Program-made: the position numbers and the translations under genes | In this document: piece after piece, positions 17,094-24,768 of the stretch | How the letters are laid out: each line of letters opens with the position of its first letter | Numbering within the stretch: position 1 is the stretch's first letter | Source: Brachybacterium epidermidis | GTDB lineage: Bacteria > Actinomycetota > Actinomycetes > Actinomycetales > Dermabacteraceae | Assembly (NCBI RefSeq): GCF_015209585.1 | Contig: NZ_JADEYR010000014.1 | Coordinates: 1 to 64,000, forward strand | Direction: 5' to 3' | Length of the DNA stretch: 64,000 bases | Notes under the pieces: generated by a model | What the model was told of the DNA's origin: nothing | Databases searched by the model: none | The model's input: only the letters and a program-made list of their open reading frames with translations

Positions 17094-18423
17094 GCGCACG
17101 GGTCGGGTGCCGGCCGGCCTCACCGCGAGAGCGATGGAGGTGGGCCGGCACCTCATCGCGGTGGCCCTCACCGTGATCGGTGTGCTGCGTGCCCTCGCCG
17201 ACGGAGTGGCCCCGGCCGCCGCGATCGTGGCGGGCCTGGCGATCCTGGGCTGGCACGCGGCCGGTTCCGTGATCGCCACGCGCCCTGCCCCGGGCGGTTC
17301 CGCGCCGGGCCGGATCGGTCCCCGTGCAGCCCGGCCGGTGTGGTGGCTGCTGGGCCTGGCGATGGTGTGGGTCGCGGCAGTGGCGGTCTCGCCGGAGTTC
17401 GTGTGGCTGGCGTTCCTGCTGTGGCTGCTGGCCGGTCACCTGCTGCCGCTGTGGTGGGGACTGGCATTCGCAGCGGCCGTGCTGATGGTGGTGGGAGTCG
17501 CCCCGGTGCTGCACCACGGCAGCACCAGCTGGGCCAGCGTGCTCGGACCGCTGATCGGTGGGGTGTTCGCCTTCGGGATCTCCCGTGGGTACCTGGAGCT
17601 GCTGCGGGAGGCGGCGGAGCGGGAGCGCCTGCTGGCCTCGCTGACACGAGCGCATCACGAGCTGGCCCAGCTGCAGGACGAGCTCGCCCTCGCCCAGCGC
17701 CGCTCCGGTGCGATCGAGGAGCGGCACCGGCTCTCCCGCGACATCCACGACACCGTCGCCCAGGGCCTCTCGTCAATCCGTCTGCTGTCCCATGCCGAGT
17801 CACAGCGCACCGCCGACCCCGAGGCTGCGCGCACCCTGGACCGCGTGGAGCGCCTGGCTCAGGACGGCCTGGTGGACGTGCGAAGGATCGTCGCCGCACT
17901 GCTGCCGGCGCAATTGGAGGACGATGCCCTGACCGGGGCACTGCATCAGCTGCTGGACCGCTTCGAGGACGAGACCGGAATGCAGGTGGCGCTCCATGTC
18001 GACGGGGAGGTGCCGCCGCTGCCCAGCGAGGTGGAGGTGGCGCTGCTGCGCACCGCTCAGTCAGCGCTGGGCAACGTGCGACGGCACTCCGGGGCAACCC
18101 GGGTAGCGGTGAGCCTCAGCGGCGCCGGGGACTCCGTGCGTCTGGACGTGCGAGACGACGGCACCGGGTTCGACGTGCGCCGCTGGGAGGCCGTCGGCCC
18201 CGGGCCGGAACAGGCCGACGGCACCGCGAGCTTCGGCCTGCGCTTCATGCGGCAACGACTGAGAGAACTGGGCGGGGACCTGGAGGTCGAGAGCACCCCG
18301 GGCGAGGGCACGGCCATCTCTGCCCACCTCCCGCACGTGCCGCGCACCCGCACCGGGGCCGCCCCTGCTGCACCCTGGGGCCAGGGTTCTCAGTCCCGCC
18401 CGATGATGGAGAAGACGCCATGA
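17059..18423 (+). CDS. NarL-class sensor histidine kinase
   Basis: 454 residues: several transmembrane helices in the first 190, a coiled-coil linker (LLREAAERERLLASLTRAHH), the HisKA_3 dimerisation helix with the phospho-acceptor His in SRDIHDTVAQGLSSI, and a HATPase with N-box region ALGNVRRHSGAT, G1 DVRDDGTGF and G2 FGLRFMRQR. No separate sensing domain is visible, so the membrane part is the likely sensor. ATG 17059 lies inside the end of the MMPL gene; later GTG (17107) or ATG (17137) starts are possible. Its stop overlaps the start of the regulator (ATGA). The last 30 residues are a Pro/Ala tail. Confidence 0.88.
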   Translation: MSLVQTPLRRPERTGRVPAGLTARAMEVGRHLIAVALTVIGVLRALADGVAPAAAIVAGLAILGWHAAGSVIATRPAPGGSAPGRIGPRAARPVWWLLGLAMVWVAAVAVSPEFVWLAFLLWLLAGHLLPLWWGLAFAAAVLMVVGVAPVLHHGSTSWASVLGPLIGGVFAFGISRGYLELLREAAERERLLASLTRAHHELAQLQDELALAQRRSGAIEERHRLSRDIHDTVAQGLSSIRLLSHAESQRTADPEAARTLDRVERLAQDGLVDVRRIVAALLPAQLEDDALTGALHQLLDRFEDETGMQVALHVDGEVPPLPSEVEVALLRTAQSALGNVRRHSGATRVAVSLSGAGDSVRLDVRDDGTGFDVRRWEAVGPGPEQADGTASFGLRFMRQRLRELGGDLEVESTPGEGTAISAHLPHVPRTRTGAAPAAPWGQGSQSRPMMEKTP

Positions 18424-19040
18424 CCGCGAGCGTGCTGCTGGTGGATGACCATCCTGTGGTGCGCAGCGGACTGCGCGCCGTGCTGTCGGCCGATCCCTCG
18501 GTGCACGTGGTGGGTGAGGCCGGGACCGGGGAGGAGGCAGTAGCCCTGGCGCGCGAGCTCGAGCCAGCCGTGGTGCTGTGCGATCTGCGACTGGGCGCGG
18601 GCATGAGCGGCATCGACACCACCCGCGCCCTGCGCGACCTCGACCCCGCACCCGCGGTGCTGATCCTGACCACCTTCGACCGGGATGCCGAGCTGCTGGG
18701 GGCGATCAGTGCCGGCGCGACCGGGTACCTGCTCAAGGACGTGCCGCCCGAGGACATCGTGGCCGGCATCCTGGACGCCGCTGCGGGGCGGACGGTGCTC
18801 GCACCGGAGCTCGCGGCCAGGGTGCTGCAAGGAATGCGCACCCCGCTCCCCCGGCTCACCGAGCGCGAGGTGGAGGTGCTGCGACTGCTGGCCACCGGCG
18901 CCACCAACCGGGAGATCGCCCGGGAGCTGTTCGTTACCGAGGCCACCGTCAAGAGCCACCTGGTGCATGTGTTCACCAAGCTCGGCGTGGACTCGCGCTC
19001 CCGTGCGGTGCACCTGGCGCAGCGGCAGGGCCTGATCTGA
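18420..19040 (+). CDS. NarL/LuxR-type response regulator
   Basis: 206 residues. The receiver begins SVLLVDDHPVV, the phospho-acceptor Asp is in VVLCDLRLG (near residue 55), Lys in YLLKDVPPED. The C-terminal LuxR helix-turn-helix is LTEREVEVLRLLATGATNREIARELFVTEATVKSHL, spanning about 145-180. It pairs with the kinase by the 4-nt overlap. Target genes are not visible; the adjacent MMPL transporter is the obvious candidate, though its gene lies upstream in the same transcript. Confidence 0.93.
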   Translation: MTASVLLVDDHPVVRSGLRAVLSADPSVHVVGEAGTGEEAVALARELEPAVVLCDLRLGAGMSGIDTTRALRDLDPAPAVLILTTFDRDAELLGAISAGATGYLLKDVPPEDIVAGILDAAAGRTVLAPELAARVLQGMRTPLPRLTEREVEVLRLLATGATNREIARELFVTEATVKSHLVHVFTKLGVDSRSRAVHLAQRQGLI

Positions 19041-19047
19041 TGCGCGC

Positions 19048-19093
19048 GACCTGCCTCGTGCCCCCGACGTGACCTGCCTCGTGCCCCCAACGG
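19048..19093. repeat. 23-bp imperfect tandem repeat covering the tRNA 3' end
   Basis: gacctgcctcgtgcccccgacgt at 19048-19070 (21 of 23 positions shared) is followed directly by a second copy at 19071-19093 that contains the last 12 nt of the tRNA. It may be a duplication scar or the remnant of an attachment site, because elements often integrate at tRNA 3' ends. Confidence 0.8.
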
Positions 19094-19155
19094 GATTCGA
19101 ACCCGTACTGAGCCGCTTTTAAGGCGGCTGCCTCTGCCGGTTGGGCTATGGGGGC
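19082..19155 (-). tRNA. tRNA with anticodon UAA and short variable arm (nominal Leu)
   Basis: The minus strand folds as a complete cloverleaf: 7-bp acceptor GCCCCCA/TGGGGGC, D arm with conserved GG, anticodon stem GCCGC/GCGGC with loop CTTAAAA, variable region of 5 nt (TCAGT), T arm ACGGG-TTCGAAT-CCCGT and discriminator A. CCA is not encoded. Counting from U33 the anticodon is UAA, which reads UUA (Leu). But bacterial leucine tRNAs have a long variable arm and this one does not. It could be charged with another amino acid, be a decayed or phage-derived tRNA, or have a special role. Identity is uncertain; the tRNA fold itself is clear. Confidence 0.85.
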
Positions 19156-19263
19156 GGGCTCCGGTGGCGTCGGGGCCGTCAGCGCCGGTGCCGTCGGCGC
19201 AGCGAGAGCGGCGCGGTCGGCATCGGCACGGGCGAGCTGGACCTGCCCGGAGCCGGACCAGCC

Positions 19264-19269
19264 TATGCT
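19264..19269 (+). promoter_or_regulatory. candidate -10 (TATGCT) 10 nt before the Helicase_C_3 gene
   Basis: TATGCT fits TAnnnT and ends 10 nt before the ATG at 19280, with no Shine-Dalgarno in between. Transcription would begin at or just before the start codon. No clear -35 is seen. Confidence 0.45.
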
Positions 19270-19279
19270 GGATCGCACC

Positions 19280-21442
19280 ATGACCGCTGTGATCCGGTCC
19301 CTCGCGGACTCCCTGCGACGGTTCGGCGATGACCGCCTCGAGGCCCTTCTCGTCGCCCGGCCGGATCTCGCCTCGCCCCTGCCCAAGGGCATCGGCCCGC
19401 TCGCGGCGCGCGCGGCTGGGGCGGGTTCCGCGCGGCGCGCCCTCTCGGCCCTGACCCTGCCCGAGCTGCACCTGGTGGAGGCGCTGGCCGTGCTGCCCGA
19501 CGGCGCCTCTCCACGGGAGCTCGCGGCGGCGGTGTCCTCCGACCCGGCCACCATCTCCACCGCGGTGGAGCGCCTGGAGACCCTGGCGGTGGTGTGGGGG
19601 GAGGACGAGCTGCACCTGATCCGTCCACTGCGCGAGGGGCTGCGCACCCCGGCGGGACTGGCCGCACCCGAGGCCGGGGACCCGACGCCCCAGGAGGCCG
19701 AGCGGATCGTCGAGGCTGCCCGGGGGCAGCACGACGGCGTCCTCGACACCCTGGCCTGGGGTCCCTCGACGGTGCAGGGCAACGGCCACCTGGCGCGCCA
19801 GCTGCTCGAGGCGAGGATCGTCCGACGTGAGGAGGACGGCACCCTGCGCCTGCCCCGCAGCATCCACCTGGCCCTGCGCAAGGGTCGCGTGCGGCGCATC
19901 CACACCGCTCTGAGACCGGGCCCGCAGGGCCCTCCCCTGCACGAGCGCATCCCCGGCAGCCGCACCGCACAGGCCGTGGAGCGGGCCTTCGAGGCACTGC
20001 GCCTGGTGGGCACGGTGCGCGGCTTCGACGAGGACCCTCCCGGGGTGCTGCGGCGCGGTGGCATCCCGCAGCGCGATCTGAACCGGCTGGCCGAGCGTGC
20101 CGGTTCGGATCTGCTCACCTACGCGACCGTGCTGCAGACGGCCTGGCAGGTCGGGCTGATCGGCCACGACGGGCAGGAGTGGCACCCCACCCGTGACTGG
20201 GACGCGCACCGGGAGCGCTCGGCCGAGTCCCGCTGGGCCGAGCTGGCCCTGGGATGGGCCCGCGGCCACCACCTGGCGGCCGTGGTGGGAACCCCGGATT
20301 CCTCCGGCACCGCGCGCCCCCTGCTGTCCGATCTGACGAGGCGTGACGGTGTGCGCACCCGCCGCGGCAGCCTGCTGCGCGCCCTGCGCACCTCCCCCGG
20401 CATCAGTGCCACCCCGGAGTCCCTGCAGGCCTCCCTGGCGTGGGCGTTCCCGCTGGTCCCCGCCTCCGTCATCGCCGAGGAGACAGCGGCGATGCTGCGT
20501 GAGGGGGAGGCGCTGGGGCTGGTCGACGCGGGTGCGTTGACCGTGCTGGGCGGGCAGCTGGTGCTGGCCCTGGATGAGGACGTGATGCAGGCCGATCGGC
20601 GGCTCACCGAGGCACTAGAGGTGTCGGCGCCACCGCCGGTCTCCGAGGTGCTGGTGGACGCCGATCTCACCGTAGTGATCCCCGGCCGACCCTCGGAGCA
20701 GCTGATGCCGCTGCTGGATTGGACGGAGGTGGTCTCCCGCGGCGGCGCGGTGACGCTGCGCCTCAGCGCCTCCTCGATCCGTCGGGCGCTCGGCGTGGGT
20801 GGGGACCCGGAGCTGCTGCTGGACCTGCTGCGCGAGCACTCCCGCGCCCCGCTCCCCCAGGCCGTGGAGTACCTGGTGCGCGATGAGCAGCGCCGCCACG
20901 GCCGGGTGCAGGTCTCCCGGGCCGCCACGGTGCTGCAGGCCGAGGCCGAGGTGCTGGACCTGCTGCAGGCCGCCGCGGAGGCGACAGCGCTGAACCTGCG
21001 CCGCCTGGCCCCCACGGTGGCGGTGACCATGTCCGATCCCGGTTTCGCCCTGCAGTGCGCACGCCGCGCGGGGCTGTCACCCCAGGCGGTGGGGGCCGAC
21101 GGACGCCCGGCCGATGCGCAGCTGTCGCACTCCCTGGCGGGCGGTCCCCTGGCGGCGGACCTGGTCACCGTGGACGGGCCGGAGCTGCGCCTTCCCCCGG
21201 CCGAGGCCGTGGCCCGCATCCGGGAGGCCGAGGCGGGGGGCGCCGATCTGAGCGTCACCGACCGTCTGCTGGAGGCCATCGCCCAGGGAACCTCACTGGC
21301 GCTGGGCATCGTGGACGGCAGGGGCGGTGTGGTGGTGAAGCAGGCACAGCCGATCTCCCTGGAGGGCGGGCGTCTGCGCGCCCGCGAAGCAGGCCGGGAC
21401 GAGGAGTTCACGGTGCTGGTGCACCGGGTGACCCTGGGCTGA
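19280..21442 (+). CDS. Helicase_C_3 (helicase-associated) domain protein, XPB partner
   Basis: 720 residues, soluble, with the actinobacterial layout that ends in a Helicase_C_3/XPB N-terminal-like domain (about 420-640: VLVDADLTVVIPGRPS, then MSDPGFALQCARRAGL). Near the N-terminus a winged-helix-like region (LSALTLPELHLVEALAVL, GASPRELAAAVSSDPATIS) suggests DNA contact. It has no Walker motifs, so it is not itself a helicase. In actinobacteria this protein is regularly encoded close to the XPB-type helicase, found here 3.3 kb downstream at 24769, which supports a joint role in DNA repair. ATG 19280 is chosen for its match to family starts; ATG 19265 is possible. Confidence 0.8.
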   Translation: MTAVIRSLADSLRRFGDDRLEALLVARPDLASPLPKGIGPLAARAAGAGSARRALSALTLPELHLVEALAVLPDGASPRELAAAVSSDPATISTAVERLETLAVVWGEDELHLIRPLREGLRTPAGLAAPEAGDPTPQEAERIVEAARGQHDGVLDTLAWGPSTVQGNGHLARQLLEARIVRREEDGTLRLPRSIHLALRKGRVRRIHTALRPGPQGPPLHERIPGSRTAQAVERAFEALRLVGTVRGFDEDPPGVLRRGGIPQRDLNRLAERAGSDLLTYATVLQTAWQVGLIGHDGQEWHPTRDWDAHRERSAESRWAELALGWARGHHLAAVVGTPDSSGTARPLLSDLTRRDGVRTRRGSLLRALRTSPGISATPESLQASLAWAFPLVPASVIAEETAAMLREGEALGLVDAGALTVLGGQLVLALDEDVMQADRRLTEALEVSAPPPVSEVLVDADLTVVIPGRPSEQLMPLLDWTEVVSRGGAVTLRLSASSIRRALGVGGDPELLLDLLREHSRAPLPQAVEYLVRDEQRRHGRVQVSRAATVLQAEAEVLDLLQAAAEATALNLRRLAPTVAVTMSDPGFALQCARRAGLSPQAVGADGRPADAQLSHSLAGGPLAADLVTVDGPELRLPPAEAVARIREAEAGGADLSVTDRLLEAIAQGTSLALGIVDGRGGVVVKQAQPISLEGGRLRAREAGRDEEFTVLVHRVTLG

Positions 21443-21626
21443 GTCGCAGTCGGAGCACCCCTTGCTGCCCGTGGCACCACGGCACGGCAATGGGGAGTGG
21501 TCCCCATCGCGCCGCGGGGTGTGACCTGCGGTACGATCCCCCTTGGCCGGGAGGTGCTCACCCCCGGTCCCCAGTGTCCGGTTCGCGCACCGCAGCCGGT
21601 GACAGATTGCTTGGAAGGGGAACCCC

Positions 21627-21893
21627 ATGACTGCTCCCACCGGCGGCTTCGACGTCGCATCCCTCAAGAAGAACGCCCTCATCGCCACCATCGTCGGCTT
21701 CCTTTGCGGCGGCGTGATCCCCGGCGTGCTGGGCCTGCTCGGCTACCTCAAAGCCGATACGGAGCCCGAGACCGCCCGGAAGTTCACCAAGTGGGCCTGG
21801 ATCGCCTTCGCGATCATCTGGGTGCTGAACATCCTGTTCTGGATCATCGCTCTGGCCACGGGCATCTTCAGCGCCTCGGTGAGCACCTACTGA
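21627..21893 (+). CDS. small two-helix membrane protein (CD225/DUF4190-like)
   Basis: 88 residues: short polar start, hydrophobic helix with GFLCGGVIPGVLGLLGYLKA, a charged loop (DTEPETARKFTKW), and a second helix IAFAIIWVLNILFWIIAL. The layout, with a Gly-rich first helix and a charged inter-helix loop, resembles the CD225/dispanin-like small proteins of actinobacteria, whose function is unknown. A strong ribosome binding site (GGAAGGGG) precedes the ATG. TACGAT at 21532-21537 could be its -10. It is followed by the 36-nt palindrome at 21927. Confidence 0.8.
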   Translation: MTAPTGGFDVASLKKNALIATIVGFLCGGVIPGVLGLLGYLKADTEPETARKFTKWAWIAFAIIWVLNILFWIIALATGIFSASVSTY

Positions 21894-21926
21894 TCCGTCT
21901 CCGGCCGCCCTTCGAGAGGCGGCGCA

Positions 21927-21962
21927 CCAGAAGGCCCGGACCTGCAGGTCCGGGCCTTCTGG
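21927..21962. terminator. perfect 36-nt palindrome between convergent genes
   Basis: ccagaaggcccggacctg is followed at once by its exact complement, giving an 18-bp stem. It lies between the small membrane protein gene and gnd, which converge, so it should end both transcripts. On paper there is no loop; the central CTGCAG would open. Confidence 0.75.
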
Positions 21963-21981
21963 CACGGGGGAGCGGGCAGGG

Positions 21982-23553
21982 TCAGCGGGAGGGGCCCTGG
22001 CTCTCGGTCTGCCCCGCGCCGTCGGCGGACTCGGCCTTCACGTCCTCACCGGCCTCGCGGTCCACGATGCCGTGGGTCACGCCGTGCTGGTCGGAGTCCT
22101 GGCGGGTCTGTCGGCGATCCTCGGACCACTCCACGTGGTAGGTGCCCTCGGCGTCCACACGCTGGTAGGTGTGGGCACCGAAGTAGTCGCGCTGGGCCTG
22201 CACCAGGGCGGCAGGCAACCGCTCGGCCCGCACCGCGTCGTAGTACGACAGGGTCGAGGCGAACACGGGAACCGGGTACCCGGCGGTGGCGGCGTAGGCC
22301 ACCACGCGGCGCCGGGCCGGGATGCACTTGGTGATCTCGGTGGTGAAGTACTCGTCGGCCAGCAGCAGGGCCAGATCCGGGGTGCGCTCGTAGGCCTCGG
22401 TGATGCGGTCCAGGAAGCGTGCCCGGATGATGCAACCGCCCCGCCAGATGCGGGCCATGTCGCCCAGGGTGATGTCCCAGCCGTACTCCTCGGCGCCCTT
22501 GGCGATCTCGTCGAAGCCCTGCGAGTAGGAGACCAGCTTCGCTGCGTACAGCGCCTTCTGCAGGTCGTCGATGAACTGGGCGCGATCGGCGATCTCGGGG
22601 GCCTCCGCCTGCGCGGGCAGCACGGCCTGGCCGGCCTCGCGCTGCGGCACCGAACCGGAGACGGAGCGGGCGAAGGTGGCCTCGGCGATGCCGGTGACCG
22701 GGACGCCGAGGTCCAGGGCGGTCTGCACGGTCCAGGCGCCGGTGCCCTTCTGGGCGGCGCGGTCCAGGATCACGTCCACGAAGGGCTTGCCGGTGTCGGC
22801 GTCGGTGTGGGCCAGCACCTCGGCGGTGATCTCGATCAGGAAGGACTCCAGGTCCCCCTTGTTCCACTCGGCGAAGACCTCGCCGATCTGCGAGGCGCTC
22901 ATGCCCAGGGCCTTGGACATCATGTCGTAGGCCTCGGAGATCACCTGCATGTCGGCGTACTCGATGCCGTTGTGCACCATCTTTACGAAGTGGCCGGCGC
23001 CGTCCGCACCGACATGGGTGCAGCAGGGCTCGCCGTCCACGTGCGCGGAGATCTTCTCGAACATCGGGCCCAGGCGGTCGTAGGACTCCTTGGTGCCGCC
23101 AGGCATGATCGAGGGCCCGTTCAGGGCGCCCTCCTCACCCCCGGAGACGCCCGAGCCCACGAAGTGCAGGCCCTTCTCGCGCAGGGCGGCCTCGCGGCGG
23201 CGGGTGTCGGTGAACAGGGCGTTGCCGGCATCGACGATGATGTCGCCCTCGTCCATCAGGGAGGCCAGTTCGTCGATCACGGCGTCGGTGGGCTTGCCGG
23301 CCTTGACCATGATGATCGCCACGCGGGGCTTCTGCAGGGATGCCACGAAGTCGGCCATCGACTCCGAGGGGTAGAACTCGCCGTCGGATCCGTGGTCGGC
23401 GATGACCTTCTCGGTCTTGCCGACGGAGCGGTTGTGGACGGCGACCTTGAAGCCGTTGCGGGCAAGGTTGCGGGCCAGGTTCGAGCCCATCACGGCCATG
23501 CCGGTCACACCGATGTCGGCGACGTCGGCGGGTGAGGGTGCGAAGGATGCCAT
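21982..23553 (-). CDS. gnd: 6-phosphogluconate dehydrogenase (decarboxylating)
   Basis: 523 residues. Rossmann N-terminus ADIGVTGMAVMGSNLARNLA binds NADP(+); HNRSVGKTEKV is the nucleotide-selecting loop. Substrate and catalytic motifs are SGVSGGEEGALNGPSIMPGG, HFVKMVHNGIEY (general-base Lys and partner His/Asn), and IWRGGCIIRA in the long helical domain. It produces ribulose 5-phosphate, CO2 and NADPH in the oxidative pentose phosphate pathway. The ATG at 23553 follows GAGGAG. The protein runs about 35 acidic, polar residues beyond the usual end (TRQDSDQHG to the stop), a tail without known role. Divergent from the membrane protein gene across 299 nt in which I see no other gene. Confidence 0.95.
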   Translation of the reverse strand: MASFAPSPADVADIGVTGMAVMGSNLARNLARNGFKVAVHNRSVGKTEKVIADHGSDGEFYPSESMADFVASLQKPRVAIIMVKAGKPTDAVIDELASLMDEGDIIVDAGNALFTDTRRREAALREKGLHFVGSGVSGGEEGALNGPSIMPGGTKESYDRLGPMFEKISAHVDGEPCCTHVGADGAGHFVKMVHNGIEYADMQVISEAYDMMSKALGMSASQIGEVFAEWNKGDLESFLIEITAEVLAHTDADTGKPFVDVILDRAAQKGTGAWTVQTALDLGVPVTGIAEATFARSVSGSVPQREAGQAVLPAQAEAPEIADRAQFIDDLQKALYAAKLVSYSQGFDEIAKGAEEYGWDITLGDMARIWRGGCIIRARFLDRITEAYERTPDLALLLADEYFTTEITKCIPARRRVVAYAATAGYPVPVFASTLSYYDAVRAERLPAALVQAQRDYFGAHTYQRVDAEGTYHVEWSEDRRQTRQDSDQHGVTHGIVDREAGEDVKAESADGAGQTESQGPSR

Positions 23554-23852
23554 GGGAACTCCTCGGGTCGGGGGCTGTCGATCCGGGCCGACGCCCGCGG
23601 GCGGGGCGCACGGAGCGCGGATCACCGTTGCCCATTCTAGAGAGGAGGGGCGATTCCGCACGGGGTCGAGGGCAAGGACCGGCAACCCCGCACCGTCGGG
23701 CACGCGTGGAAGGGAGAAAAGGTCGACTTCAGCCATCCTCCTGATCGACCCTCGGTGGTGCCGGGCACCGACGAAGGGCCACTACCGTGATGGCGATCAG
23801 TCCACCGGGCCCGGCTCGCGCCTGGCCGCTGTCCTCCAGGAGATTCGTCGCG

Positions 23853-24713
23853 ATGACTTCCCATGTGCCGTCGCCCTCCCCCGCGCCTCAGCCGCAGGCC
23901 TGGCCCGCGCAGACCGACCCCGCAGTCCAGCCCGACTCCCATGCCGACGCCTCGCACCCGCAGGCGACTGCGCACCCCGCACCGGCGGGGCAGGGCCCGG
24001 CCACTGTCGTGCCGCCGCCCGGAACGGATCTGGCCTCCGATCTGGGTGCCGCTCTGCGGTTCGCCGGCAACGCCCTGGTCCGCAACCCCGTGGCGTACCT
24101 GGTCTCCGGTCTTCTCTACACGGTCGTGCTGATCGTGCTGGGGATCGCCGCCGTCGTCGTGGCGGTGATCGTGCTGGCCGGGATGGTCTCGCCGTCCCCG
24201 GATCCCGAGCAGGTCCCGCTGCGGGAGCTGCTCGTGTTCTACGCGGTGTTGTTCGGGATGATGCTGCCGCTGATCCCGGTCGCACTGCTGTGGGAATCCG
24301 GTGCCGGGCGGGCCGCCGAGGTGGTCGTGGAGGGCGCTCGCCCCACCCTCGGGCAGGCCATGGTCGGTCCGATGCGGATCATCCTCACCGCCCTGCTGGT
24401 GGGCGTGATCACCCTGATCGGTTCACTGCTGTTCTACATCCCGGGCCTGATCGCCTCGGTGCTGCTGTTCTTCGCGATCCCGGCCTCCGCCCGCGGTGCC
24501 TCCCCCGTCGAGGCGATCAAGCAGAGCGTGGCGCTGGTGCGCGCGAACCTGGGCACGACGATCGTGGCGTGGCTTGTCCTGAGCGTGGTGGGCTCGGCGG
24601 CCGGCATGTTCGTGCTGCCGATCATCGTGACGATCCCGTTCTACGTGCTGTTCCAGCTAGGCATGTTCGAGCGCCTGCACGGCCGCGAACTGCCGGATCC
24701 CGCCCGGGCCTGA
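23853..24713 (+). CDS. multi-pass membrane protein with Pro-rich N-terminus
   Basis: 286 residues from ATG 23853, chosen for the AGGAG upstream; earlier in-frame ATGs at 23787-23790 lack one. The first 55 residues are Pro/Ala/Gln-rich and cytoplasmic. Five or six hydrophobic segments follow, with LRFAGNALVRNPVAYLVSGL before the first and ASARGASPVEAIKQSVALVRANLGTT between later helices. This resembles the DUF975 / glycerophosphodiesterase membrane-domain type (repeated amphipathic helix plus membrane hairpin). No enzymatic motif. It precedes the XPB helicase gene by 55 nt but that gene has its own promoter-like hexamer. Confidence 0.75.
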   Translation: MTSHVPSPSPAPQPQAWPAQTDPAVQPDSHADASHPQATAHPAPAGQGPATVVPPPGTDLASDLGAALRFAGNALVRNPVAYLVSGLLYTVVLIVLGIAAVVVAVIVLAGMVSPSPDPEQVPLRELLVFYAVLFGMMLPLIPVALLWESGAGRAAEVVVEGARPTLGQAMVGPMRIILTALLVGVITLIGSLLFYIPGLIASVLLFFAIPASARGASPVEAIKQSVALVRANLGTTIVAWLVLSVVGSAAGMFVLPIIVTIPFYVLFQLGMFERLHGRELPDPARA

Positions 24714-24756
24714 GCCCCCTCGCCCCGCATCCCGGCATCGGGCTCGTGCCGCGGCG

Positions 24757-24762
24757 TAGCCT
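24757..24762 (+). promoter_or_regulatory. leaderless-type -10 (TAGCCT) of the XPB helicase gene
   Basis: TAGCCT is followed by 6 nt and then the ATG at 24769. No ribosome binding site is present, so the message should begin at the start codon. Confidence 0.5.
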
Positions 24763-24768
24763 GGCACG

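Noticed and set aside
15549-17279. 576-residue minus-strand frame opposite the MMPL gene
   Set aside because: Rich in His and Gln, a typical shadow of GC-rich coding sequence; the plus frame has the MMPL motifs.
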